From an uncultured Lachnoanaerobaculum sp. (GTDB taxonomy: Bacteria; Bacillota; Clostridia; Lachnospirales; Lachnospiraceae): a stretch of 62,710 nucleotides of DNA. Made by a program: the position numbers and the translations under genes. The notes under the pieces are model-generated. The model was not told the DNA's origin. It was given only the letters and a program-made list of their open reading frames with translations, and did not search any database. This document shows positions 31,325-39,885 of this stretch, piece after piece (the stretch's first letter is position 1; the number at the start of each line of letters is the position of its first letter). The stretch covers positions 1 through 62,710 of the forward strand of contig NZ_CALLVU010000064.1 of NCBI RefSeq assembly GCF_938015485.1. Reading direction: 5' to 3'.

Positions 31325-32826
31325 TGAGTGTGAGTTGGTTGGATAACATTATATCTTTTATCTCTCCTGAGTGGGGAGCTAAAAGAGAGGCATGGCGACA
31401 AAACCTTGAGGAAATGAGGAGCTATGATGCAGGTGATTACTCAAGAGGGAATGCAAATTGGCGAGTAATAAATCAATCAGCGGAGTATACCGATAAATAT
31501 AGCCGTGATAATGTCAGAGCCAGAGCAAGGGACTTAGAGAGGAATTCTGACATGATGAATTCCGTTATAGGTGCCTATAAGAGAAATGTAATAGGTGGCG
31601 GATACACCTTGCAGGTAAAGACAGGGGATGATGAATTAAATGATACCATAGAGGCGGCATGGAAAAAGTGGTGCAAAAAGCAAAATTGTGATGTAACTGG
31701 AACTCAGTCATTTACTCAGATGATGCGAATGTGCATGAAGAGGAAGAAAATAGACGGCGGAATTCTTATAGTAAAGAGGTATACAAGTGACGGATTTTTG
31801 CCGTTTAAACTTCAGACATTTGAGGTGGATGAACTTGATAACTCACAGATGACTCCAAAAACACAAGGTAATAAAGTAGTTGGTGGTATTGAGTTAAATG
31901 AATACAATAAGCCGGTAGGCTATTGGATTAGACAATATCCTGTTGACAGTTTGGCACTGACAACACCTGTATACATTGAGGCAAAGGATGTTATATTCCT
32001 TTACACAAAGCACAGACCATCACAGATTAGAGAAATGAGCGATATGAGTCCCACAATCACAAGAATTCGTGATGCAAATGAGTTCATGGTGGCAGTTTCG
32101 GTGAAAGAGAGAATAGCAGCCTGCCTTTCGGTATTTATAAAGAAAACAATACCAACTACAGGAATCGGAAGAGGAATTGGTGCAGGGCAGGGAGCACTAC
32201 ATGACTATCAAGGCAAATCTATAACACCGGGGATGATTAAGGAGCTCAATGCTGGAGATGAGATACAAGTAGTCAACCCTGCAGGACAGGCTACAGATGC
32301 AGCAAGCTATATAAAGCTTCAACAAAGACTTGTTGGTGCAGGACAGGGTATCAGTTATGAGGCAACAAGTCGTGATATGAGTGAAAGCAATTATTCTTCA
32401 ACAAGGCAGGGAATAATAGAGGATGAGATGACTTATGCGGAAGAAAAAGAAATGCTCACTGAAGTAATGGATGAAATATTTGAGACATTTGTTATATCCT
32501 TGTGGTTATCAGGGAATATTCAGATAAAAGATTTTTGGAAAAATAAAGATAAATATCTGGACCATGCGTGGATCATAGCTCCTAAAAAGTGGATTGATCC
32601 GCAAAAGGAAGCAAATGCAAACAGGATTGCACTTAATACCGGACAAAAGACATTCAAACAAATCGCAGCAGAGCAAGGAAAAGATTGGAAAGAGCAAATC
32701 GAGGAAATCGCAGATGTTCTTGCATATGCCAGAGAGTTTGGAATTGACATGGGAAGTGTAATTTTTGACAAAACAAAGGAGGACCTCTATGAAGATGAGG
32801 AAGATGATTCAACAGCAAAGAGATAA
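31324..32826 (+). CDS. Portal protein (lambda family)
   Basis: 500 residues of the lambda gpB portal family: SRDNVRARARDLERNSDMMN, GGGYTLQVKTG and KHRPSQIREMSDMSP are recognisable. It forms the ring for DNA entry and tail attachment. The 3' end overlaps the protease gene by 38 nt. Confidence 0.92.
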   Translation: MSVSWLDNIISFISPEWGAKREAWRQNLEEMRSYDAGDYSRGNANWRVINQSAEYTDKYSRDNVRARARDLERNSDMMNSVIGAYKRNVIGGGYTLQVKTGDDELNDTIEAAWKKWCKKQNCDVTGTQSFTQMMRMCMKRKKIDGGILIVKRYTSDGFLPFKLQTFEVDELDNSQMTPKTQGNKVVGGIELNEYNKPVGYWIRQYPVDSLALTTPVYIEAKDVIFLYTKHRPSQIREMSDMSPTITRIRDANEFMVAVSVKERIAACLSVFIKKTIPTTGIGRGIGAGQGALHDYQGKSITPGMIKELNAGDEIQVVNPAGQATDAASYIKLQQRLVGAGQGISYEATSRDMSESNYSSTRQGIIEDEMTYAEEKEMLTEVMDEIFETFVISLWLSGNIQIKDFWKNKDKYLDHAWIIAPKKWIDPQKEANANRIALNTGQKTFKQIAAEQGKDWKEQIEEIADVLAYAREFGIDMGSVIFDKTKEDLYEDEEDDSTAKR

Positions 32827-33436
32827 GCCTGTTGAGAATAGTAGTACTACAGCAAGAAGAGAGATGGTTGAAAACAGCATAAGATCATTAAGTGGAGAGG
32901 GAAATGAGCGAAAGTTTATCCTCTCTTTTTCGTCTGAAGAACCATATCAAAGATATTGGGGTGCAGAAGTTTTAGATCACTCGGAAGGTGCTGTGGATTT
33001 AACGAGAATTAACGAGATTGGATGCCTGCTTTTTAATCATAATCGTGATGCTGTAATCGGAAAGATTGCTAAAGCGTGGATTGAGGGCGGAAGAGGAATG
33101 GCAGAAGTCGAGTTTGATTCTGATGAGGAGTCTGAGCGTATATTCCAAAAGGTTGCCAACGGCACACTTAAGGGAGTGTCAGTCGGATATCAAATCGAAT
33201 CTTGGGAAGAAGTGGCACAAGGCAAACAGTCGGCTGATGGCAAGGCCATAGGGCCTGCTGCAATTGCAAGGAAGTGGACACCTTTTGAAATTTCAATAGT
33301 GAGTGTTCCGGCAGATCCGACAGTTGGAGTTGGAAGGGAACTGTCTGAGCAACCGGTATTCAAGGCAAAACGTTCTATGGATTGGTTTGAAAGACAGATT
33401 CAGATAAATAAAACAAATGTTCAAGGAGGTAACTAA
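32789..33436 (+). CDS. HK97-type prohead protease
   Basis: 215 residues from ATG 32789, 6 nt after AAAGGAGG. The catalytic histidine lies in LLFNHNRD (H84) and the serine in GVSVGYQIESW (S131), as in family U35 proteases. It matures the capsid. The following capsid gene begins 3 nt after its stop. Confidence 0.9.
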   Translation: MKMRKMIQQQRDKPVENSSTTARREMVENSIRSLSGEGNERKFILSFSSEEPYQRYWGAEVLDHSEGAVDLTRINEIGCLLFNHNRDAVIGKIAKAWIEGGRGMAEVEFDSDEESERIFQKVANGTLKGVSVGYQIESWEEVAQGKQSADGKAIGPAAIARKWTPFEISIVSVPADPTVGVGRELSEQPVFKAKRSMDWFERQIQINKTNVQGGN

Positions 33437-33438
33437 TT

Positions 33439-34965
33439 ATGAACAAGAAAGCACAAAGACAGGCAAAGCTATCAAGGCAGCAGGAAATAATTAATACTGC
33501 AAAGAATGCAGGAAGAGACTTGGCTGCAGAAGAGCAGGTTGAGTTTGATTCTCTTCAAAGAGAAATTGAAACTTTAAATGCAGAGATTTCAGCAGAGGAG
33601 CAGAATGAAGAGACTGGAAGTGCGGATTTAAATACTGATGTTCAGAGAGCACTTCAGGATGAGAGAAACAGAATAAGAACTATCACAGATATTTGTGGCG
33701 AGTTTGGAATGGATGCGAAGCCATACATTGATGGTGAGGAAACTGTTGATGCTGTGAGAGCGGCCGCTCTTGATCATGTGAGAAAGAATGGCGCTCCAAT
33801 TGCGGCAAGAGGTGTTGATGTAATCGCAACAGCTGAAGATAAATTCAGAGAGGCTGCTGCTGATGCATTGCTTCTTAGAAGTGGAATGAGCCTCCACAAT
33901 CCTGCCGATGGATCAAGGCAGATGATGGGAATGTCTCTCCGTGATTTAGCTATTGAGTGTCTTGGAAGTGAGGGTGATGGTAATTTAAATCGAAGAACAT
34001 CTGATGAGCTTTTTGGGATGCTTCAGAGACAGTATTATAATCCGACTGCTGCATTCCCGGCAATTTTAGACAATGCCATTAATAAAGCATATGTAGAGGG
34101 ACATAAGACTGTTGCTGTAACTTTTGACAGATGGACAAAAAAGGGAAGCTTAAAGGATTTTAAGACAAATGATAATAACTACTTGGCAGGACCTGCAGGA
34201 GAGTTCCTTGAGGTACCTGAGGGAGGTGAGCTTAAGCATGACACATTTAATGATGTAAAGCGTCCTACAAGAAAGCTCAAGACATATGGTCGACAGTTTA
34301 CCCTTACAAGGCAGGCATTTATCAATGATGATATCGATCTTGTAACTAAAATTCCTGCTAAGTATGCGGCAAGTGCAAGAAAAACAATAAATAAGCAGGT
34401 TTATAATATATTGCTTAAAAACCCGGCAATATATGATGGAACTCCTCTTTTCTCAAACAACCACAAGAATGTTCTGGCAACAGGGACAGGAATAACAAGA
34501 GAGTCAATGCAAAAGATGATCTTGGCTCTTCAGGGTCAGTTGGATGAGTTTGGAGATGCAATAATTGTGAGACCGGCAACACTCGTTGTTCCGTCAGGAA
34601 TGGGATTTGATGTGTTTACAATCTTTAACAGTCCGACAATCAACACATCAGGTAACACGCAGGCAGTCAATCCGCTCTTTAGATATGCAAGTTCAATCGA
34701 AATTGTGGAAGAGCCTACAATTAATGCACTTTGTGGTGGATATGGAAAGACAATGCCTTGGTTCTTAATCGGACATCAGGATGATACCGACTTCATCGAG
34801 GTTGATTATCTTAACGGACAGGAGATACCAACTATACGCAGAATGGAAACACCGGGGCAACTCGGATTCGTTTGGGATATATATCTTGACTGGGGTGTTG
34901 CAGTTATGGACTGGAGAGGTGCGGTCAAGAATAACGGAATAGTGGTTGGCGATCCACTGGCATAA
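33439..34965 (+). CDS. Major capsid protein with N-terminal scaffold-like region (Mu gpT-like)
   Basis: 508 residues. About 130 N-terminal residues are charged and helical (AAEEQVEFDSLQREIETLNA), a scaffolding delta-domain that the upstream protease should remove. The rest resembles the Mu gpT-like branch of HK97-fold capsids, with KTYGRQFTLTRQAFINDDID and WGVAVMDWRGAVKNNGIVVG. It forms the head shell. Confidence 0.88.
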   Translation: MNKKAQRQAKLSRQQEIINTAKNAGRDLAAEEQVEFDSLQREIETLNAEISAEEQNEETGSADLNTDVQRALQDERNRIRTITDICGEFGMDAKPYIDGEETVDAVRAAALDHVRKNGAPIAARGVDVIATAEDKFREAAADALLLRSGMSLHNPADGSRQMMGMSLRDLAIECLGSEGDGNLNRRTSDELFGMLQRQYYNPTAAFPAILDNAINKAYVEGHKTVAVTFDRWTKKGSLKDFKTNDNNYLAGPAGEFLEVPEGGELKHDTFNDVKRPTRKLKTYGRQFTLTRQAFINDDIDLVTKIPAKYAASARKTINKQVYNILLKNPAIYDGTPLFSNNHKNVLATGTGITRESMQKMILALQGQLDEFGDAIIVRPATLVVPSGMGFDVFTIFNSPTINTSGNTQAVNPLFRYASSIEIVEEPTINALCGGYGKTMPWFLIGHQDDTDFIEVDYLNGQEIPTIRRMETPGQLGFVWDIYLDWGVAVMDWRGAVKNNGIVVGDPLA

Positions 34966-34982
34966 AAAGGAGGTAAATAATA

Positions 34983-35309
34983 ATGGCAAGTGCTATATAT
35001 TTTCAGAGAGGTGAGGCTCTCGATTACACAAATACCGGAAGTAGCAAGATTGAAGTTGGAACTGTTGTAAAAATCGGAACAAGGATTGGCATTGCAGGTG
35101 ATGATATTAATCCTAAGGCGACAGGAGTTCTTCATGTTGCAGGTGTATACGAATTTAAAAAGACAGGAACAAATGAAATCAAAATGGGTACAACGGTATA
35201 CTTTGATGGAAACGGAATAACTGAAACAGCAGGAAGCAATGCAGTGGCAGGTTATGCGGCAGAGGATGCAGTGGCAAGTGCTACATCTATCAAAGTGAAA
35301 ATCGGATAG
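34983..35309 (+). CDS. DUF2190 capsid decoration protein
   Basis: 108 residues of beta-rich sequence (MASAIYFQRGEALDYTNTGS, then VGTVVKIGTRIGIAG) typical of DUF2190, head-stabilising proteins found next to the capsid gene. It follows the capsid gene by 17 nt with AGGAGG. Confidence 0.8.
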   Translation: MASAIYFQRGEALDYTNTGSSKIEVGTVVKIGTRIGIAGDDINPKATGVLHVAGVYEFKKTGTNEIKMGTTVYFDGNGITETAGSNAVAGYAAEDAVASATSIKVKIG

Positions 35310-35318
35310 GAGGTCACT

Positions 35319-35630
35319 ATGCAAAAGCTCATAGCTAAATATCCGATACTTTATCTGTCAAAGCAGTATGAAGTAGGTGAGGAGTTGATTGCAAATAATC
35401 CTGATATGGTGAAAGCTTGGATTGATGCGGAAACTGCAGAGTGGGTATATGATGAAGAAATAGAGTCGGATGGCACTGCAGATAGTGTAGTGGCAGCAGA
35501 GGTGGTTTCTCCGCCAAAGGCAATTCCTATGTCTGCAGAGGCAGGGCTTGTCGGGGATGCGGTAGGTGCAGAGACAGATGAAAATCTTGTGGGAAGAGTT
35601 CCAAAGACAACTGCCAGAGCAAGAAAGTAG
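35319..35630 (+). CDS. Small head-module protein
   Basis: 103 residues. The first 60 (MQKLIAKYPILYLSKQYEVG) are ordered; the rest is alanine-rich and disordered. AGGAGG before ATG 35319. Such proteins are often found between decoration and connector genes. Function unknown. Confidence 0.55.
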   Translation: MQKLIAKYPILYLSKQYEVGEELIANNPDMVKAWIDAETAEWVYDEEIESDGTADSVVAAEVVSPPKAIPMSAEAGLVGDAVGAETDENLVGRVPKTTARARK

Positions 35631-35635
35631 GAATA

Positions 35636-35971
35636 ATGGTACGAAAGTTATTCAAAGAAATTATAAATCAGGACATTGATAACATATTTATAAATACTTC
35701 GGAATTTTCCGACATACATAATTTGGATGGCAGGGATATGCCAATTCAGATTGATGACAACGAAGTTATAGAGCGAGAGAAGAAGGCGAAGTCTAATATG
35801 GATGGAGTGTATGTTAAGCAAAAGCTGATTTATGTGAAAGCGAAGGACTTCGGACCGTTGCCTGCAATCGGAAGGCAAATCATGCTTGATGGCAAGCGCT
35901 ATTTAGTTGTTGACTCTACGGATGAGTATGGTCTTTATACGATAACATTGGAGGGAAACAGGAGCAAATGA
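35636..35971 (+). CDS. Head-tail connector (FII-like)
   Basis: 111 residues. The region VYVKQKLIYVKAKDFGPLPA and GRQIMLDGKRYLVV fits Gifsy/lambda FII head-tail attachment proteins, of matching length. Overlaps the next gene by 4 nt. Confidence 0.7.
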   Translation: MVRKLFKEIINQDIDNIFINTSEFSDIHNLDGRDMPIQIDDNEVIEREKKAKSNMDGVYVKQKLIYVKAKDFGPLPAIGRQIMLDGKRYLVVDSTDEYGLYTITLEGNRSK

Positions 35972-36582
35972 TTGAGTTTGGTATTGATGAGGTTAGTCTT
36001 TCAAGGGTTAGAGCTAAGCTTTTGTTGTTCGAAAATCAAGTACCTAATGTTATAAAAAAAGCCTTAAACGCTACTGCCAGAGATGCAAAGACAGCTCTGG
36101 CAGATAAAGCTAGGGAGACGTATGCTGTAAAATCTCCAAGATTTAAAAAAGCAATTAGACAGAAAAATGCAACTGCTTCAAATCTTGTTGCGACTTTAAA
36201 GATAACCGGTAAGGCTACTGCACTATCGGATTTTAAATATAGAAGGCATAGCGGTGGAGCAAGTGCAAGGGGTAAGCTGTACAAAGATGGAGCCTTAAAG
36301 GATTTGTCATTGAACGATAAATTGAAAGCGTTTGTTGTGAAGTATCATTCAGGACATACAGCTGTAGTTAGAAGAGACCCTCCAGGCAGATACACGAAAG
36401 GCATATCTGAGAGGAGAAGAACCGGTGGGGACACAACTAAGCTTAAGGAGTTTTACAGTCCTTCAATTCCTAGAATGATTGGAAATGAAGCAAAAGTTTA
36501 TGGGCTTGTAAAACCTAAGATACAGGAAAGCTTGAAGAAACATTTAAGTAGAGAAACAGGCCGAATCTTTGGAGGTAGATAA
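35968..36582 (+). CDS. Minor tail protein Z (gpZ-like)
   Basis: 204 residues, strongly basic, with FENQVPNVIKKALNATARDA and ARETYAVKSPRFKKAI as in lambda gpZ-like tail completion proteins. The position after the connector fits. Overlaps the tail terminator gene by one base. Confidence 0.75.
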   Translation: MIEFGIDEVSLSRVRAKLLLFENQVPNVIKKALNATARDAKTALADKARETYAVKSPRFKKAIRQKNATASNLVATLKITGKATALSDFKYRRHSGGASARGKLYKDGALKDLSLNDKLKAFVVKYHSGHTAVVRRDPPGRYTKGISERRRTGGDTTKLKEFYSPSIPRMIGNEAKVYGLVKPKIQESLKKHLSRETGRIFGGR

Positions 36583-37058
36583 TGACTGTAGGAAATCTTC
36601 AAAAAGAGTTGATGAAAGATATAGGTAATATCTTCGAAAAAGATTTATTTAAGGATTCTCTTGGGAAGTACGTGTCATTGAACATATATGCTCAAAATCT
36701 TCCTATTCGTGAGGATGAAGATGCACCGGATCCTGTTCCTTACATTGTTGTAAGAGTTCTAGATGGAAAAGTGAAGGGATGGGTGGAAGCTCAAGAGGTC
36801 CAAGTGATGTTAATACTTGGATGTTTTGATGACAACATAAACAATGATGGGCATGAGATACTTCTTGAATTAATACAGAAAATAGAAGAGAGATTTTTGA
36901 AAAATCCTATCTTATCAAAGCAGTTTATGTTTTTAAATGACGAACAACATCCATTTGAATGGGCTCTTCAGGAAGAAGAGTCATTCCCTTATTTTTTTGG
37001 AGCTATCAGCATGAGTTTTAGAACGCCCACTATAAGAAAAGAGGATAAATACACATGA
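36582..37058 (+). CDS. Tail terminator-like protein
   Basis: 158 residues (YIVVRVLDGKVKGWVEAQEV, FEWALQEEESFPYFFGAISM). Size, beta-rich pattern and place between gpZ-like and sheath genes fit a gpU-type tail terminator. Overlaps the next gene by 4 nt. Confidence 0.65.
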   Translation: MTVGNLQKELMKDIGNIFEKDLFKDSLGKYVSLNIYAQNLPIREDEDAPDPVPYIVVRVLDGKVKGWVEAQEVQVMLILGCFDDNINNDGHEILLELIQKIEERFLKNPILSKQFMFLNDEQHPFEWALQEEESFPYFFGAISMSFRTPTIRKEDKYT

Positions 37059-37342
37059 GTGAATCTAAAAAGAATATAGAAGTAGTTGAGACTGAGACAG
37101 TGGCAGTTGTACAGGATGAGAAAGTATTGATGTATGTTGGCCCTACCATTACAGGAGTGGCAAGTCATGGAATGGTGTTAAACAACGGATTGACAGGGTC
37201 ATTGAAAGATGCAATTGAAAAGGAGCCTGCATTTAGAGGCTTGTTGATTTCAATAGAAAATGCCGCTGTCGCACTAAGAGAAATTGATACAAAGACAGGT
37301 GTAACTTTTTCATTATATGAAAAGGTTGCCAATTACAAATAG
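37055..37342 (+). CDS. Small conserved tail-module protein
   Basis: 95 residues; centre VLMYVGPTITGVASHGMVLN. Found just ahead of sheath genes in other Firmicute myophages. No function assigned. Confidence 0.6.
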   Translation: MSESKKNIEVVETETVAVVQDEKVLMYVGPTITGVASHGMVLNNGLTGSLKDAIEKEPAFRGLLISIENAAVALREIDTKTGVTFSLYEKVANYK

Positions 37343-37353
37343 GAGGATAAGCA

Positions 37354-38814
37354 ATGACTTATTATCACGGAATTAGAGTTGAGGAGCAGGCCACAAGCAT
37401 TATTGCTCCAATTACAAGTACAGCAGGACTGCAGGTAGTTGTCGGTACTGCACCGGTCAACCTGGCAAAGGACCCGTACAGTGTTACGAATACACCATTA
37501 ATTGCGTATAGTTTTGCAGAGGCTGTATCTAAGCTTGGTTATAGTGATGACTTTAAAAAGTACACGCTCTGCCAAAGCATGGATGCAAGCTTTAGAGTGT
37601 TTAATGTTGCGCCAATTATATTTATAAATGTTTTGGATCCTAAAAAACACAAAAAGGATAATCCTGAAGGACCAATCAATGTGGTAGCCAAGCAGGCAAA
37701 AATTGAAACAGTTGGAGTCTTGCTTGACACATTGGTTGTAAAGAATGGTTCTGCAATTCTCAAAAAGGATGTGGACTACATTGCAACCTTCTCAGAGGAT
37801 GGCTCAGTGCTGATATCACTAATAGAGGGTAGTACACACGCATCTGCAAGCTCTCTAACAGTAAAATCTACGAGCATAGATCCTACCGCTGTAAGAGCAA
37901 AAGATGTGGTGGGTGGATATGATGCCGCCACAGATAAGGAGACAGGAATAGAGCTGATAAGACAGGTTTATCCTAAGTTCGGATTGGTTTCCGGATTATT
38001 GCTCGCTCCGGGATGGTCACATATACCGGAGGTAGGAGTTGTCCTCGGCGCTAAGTGTACAGAAATAAATGGTGTATTTAGCTGTGAATGTATTATAGAT
38101 GTTGATTGCACATCAACAGGAGCAAAGAAATATACTGATGTCGGTACATGGAAAAAGCAGCATGGGTATACAAATAAGCACAGCGTGGTGCTTTGGCCAC
38201 AAATCAAGGTTGGTACAAAGCAATATGCATACTCTGCGATATTTGCCGCACTAGTGGCATACACTGATGCCACAAATGATGATGTTCCAAATCTCTCACC
38301 TTCAAATAAACTGATTGGAATATCAGGAATGGTTCTTGATGACGGTACTGAAGTAGTACTTGATCAGGATCAGGCAGGAGCTCTTAATGGAGAGGGAATC
38401 GTTACTGCAATTAACGTTGGTGGATGGAGAAGCTGGGGAAATAATACTGCAGCGTATCCGGGGATAACAGATCCTAAGGATAGATGGTTCTGTTGCAGAA
38501 GGTTTTTCTCATGGTGGAGCAACAGCTTTATTCTAACTTATTTCCACAAGGTGGATGATCCTGCTAATTACCGCTTGATTGAATCAATTGTTGATAGTGA
38601 GAACATTAGAGGTAATTCTTATGTGTCTCAGAGTAAATGTGCCGGTGCAAAAATTGTATTTGATGAAAAGGACAATCAAATCACAGATATTTTAAATGGA
38701 AAAATCAAATTCCACCAATATCTTGCACCTTATGTGCCTGCAGAAAATATTGTAAATGTCCTTGAGTTTGACCCAACAATGTTGGCTACAGCACTAAATG
38801 GAGGAGGTAACTAA
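37354..38814 (+). CDS. Contractile tail sheath protein (P2 FI-like)
   Basis: 486 residues. HGIRVEEQATSIIAPITSTA and the C-terminal VPAENIVNVLEFDPTMLATA segment are characteristic of P2 FI-type sheaths. It surrounds the tail tube and contracts at infection, so the phage is a myovirus. AGGAGG before ATG 37354. Confidence 0.93.
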   Translation: MTYYHGIRVEEQATSIIAPITSTAGLQVVVGTAPVNLAKDPYSVTNTPLIAYSFAEAVSKLGYSDDFKKYTLCQSMDASFRVFNVAPIIFINVLDPKKHKKDNPEGPINVVAKQAKIETVGVLLDTLVVKNGSAILKKDVDYIATFSEDGSVLISLIEGSTHASASSLTVKSTSIDPTAVRAKDVVGGYDAATDKETGIELIRQVYPKFGLVSGLLLAPGWSHIPEVGVVLGAKCTEINGVFSCECIIDVDCTSTGAKKYTDVGTWKKQHGYTNKHSVVLWPQIKVGTKQYAYSAIFAALVAYTDATNDDVPNLSPSNKLIGISGMVLDDGTEVVLDQDQAGALNGEGIVTAINVGGWRSWGNNTAAYPGITDPKDRWFCCRRFFSWWSNSFILTYFHKVDDPANYRLIESIVDSENIRGNSYVSQSKCAGAKIVFDEKDNQITDILNGKIKFHQYLAPYVPAENIVNVLEFDPTMLATALNGGGN

Positions 38815-38816
38815 TT

Positions 38817-39344
38817 ATGGCAGGAGTACTTGGAATACCCGGTGTAATAAATAATTTTAATCTTTACTACAAAGGTACAGCCCTTGTCGGATTAACGGGA
38901 GAGATAACCTTACCCGACTTCGAAGGAACTACGGAGACGCTAAGTGGTCCCGGTATACTTGGTGAGCTTGAAGAGGTTGTAATCGGTTCATTTGGAAGTA
39001 TGGAAATAGAAATTCCTTTCAGAATACTTGATGAGGATGCATTCAAGCTTATGTCTCCGACGGAAACCCTTGACTTGACTCTAAGAGCAAGTGAGCAATA
39101 CACAGTAAAGGGAACCGGTGGTATAGACACAAAGGGAATGAGAGTAGTAATAAGAGGCAGACAAAAGAAGCTTACAGGTGGAACTGTTAAACAGGGCGGA
39201 ACAATGGATGCATCTGTTACTGTAGAAGTGGCCTATATCATGATAGAGCATGATGGAAAGAAGAGAATTGAGCTTGATAAGCTGAACAATGTGTACAAGG
39301 TTAATGATAAGGATTTACTGGCTAAGATAAGAAGTCAGTGTTAA
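38817..39344 (+). CDS. Tail tube protein (P2 FII-like)
   Basis: 175 residues (GIPGVINNFNLYYKGTALVG, EVAYIMIEHDGKKRIELDKL), the pattern and size of P2 FII tube proteins. It polymerises inside the sheath. Placed directly after the sheath gene. Confidence 0.9.
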   Translation: MAGVLGIPGVINNFNLYYKGTALVGLTGEITLPDFEGTTETLSGPGILGELEEVVIGSFGSMEIEIPFRILDEDAFKLMSPTETLDLTLRASEQYTVKGTGGIDTKGMRVVIRGRQKKLTGGTVKQGGTMDASVTVEVAYIMIEHDGKKRIELDKLNNVYKVNDKDLLAKIRSQC

Positions 39345-39355
39345 AGGAGATAAAT

Positions 39356-39709
39356 ATGGCTGATAAAAATAAAGTGGTTAATGTAGAAGGTTCTCAGGGT
39401 GAGGTGTCAGGAAATGACACCTCTATGATTATTAAATTCTCACGTAAATATACCTTTGAAGATAGAGAGTATGAAGAGCTTGACTTGAGTGGCTTAGAAA
39501 ACATGAGTGCAACAGATATGATTGCAGCAAATAAGATACTTGAAAAGAGTGGCAGTTTTTCCTTTTTGCCTGAGATGTCTCTTGAATATGCTTGTATCAT
39601 ATCTGCGAGAGCAACAAAGATTCCGGTTGAATTCTTTAAGTCTTTGCATCCTAAAGATGCAATTAAGGTGAAGAACAGGGTAACCTCTTTTTTTTACGGA
39701 GAGGGATAA
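39356..39709 (+). CDS. Tail assembly chaperone, short form (gpE-like)
   Basis: 117 residues from ATG 39356, preceded by AAAGGAG. Pattern YTFEDREYEELDLSGLENMS and the position between tube and tape-measure genes fit the E/gp41 family of tail chaperones. Its 3' end holds a run of eight T at 39688-39695 where a -1 shift yields a longer form (next entry). Confidence 0.85.
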   Translation: MADKNKVVNVEGSQGEVSGNDTSMIIKFSRKYTFEDREYEELDLSGLENMSATDMIAANKILEKSGSFSFLPEMSLEYACIISARATKIPVEFFKSLHPKDAIKVKNRVTSFFYGEG

Positions 39710-39885
39710 GACCTGACGATGGTAAAAAATTAAGAAAACTTGCCATACAGCTTGCTATGGTTTTACAGACAGGGATTGATTATTTTCTATCCCTGTCTGT
39801 TTTTGAATTGATAGAAGTTGCAGAGGAGGTGGAAGAGATTGGCAGGAAACAGCGAGCAGGAGTTGGCAATTCGAATCGCAGGTAA
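39356..39885 (+). CDS. Tail assembly chaperone, -1 frameshift product (E+E')
   Basis: The slippery heptamer T TTT TTT (39688-39694) lies in the zero frame as TCT-TTT-TTT-TAC. A -1 shift reads on as TTA-CGG-AGA and stays open for 63 codons to TAA 39883-39885, giving about 176 residues. The extension (KKLRKLAIQLAMVLQTGIDY, ELIEVAEEVEEIG) is helical and charged like E' or lambda gpT extensions. It has no start codon of its own with a ribosome binding site, and it overlaps the tape-measure start. P2 E+E' shifts at the same place in gene order. The shift is inferred from sequence. Confidence 0.8.
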
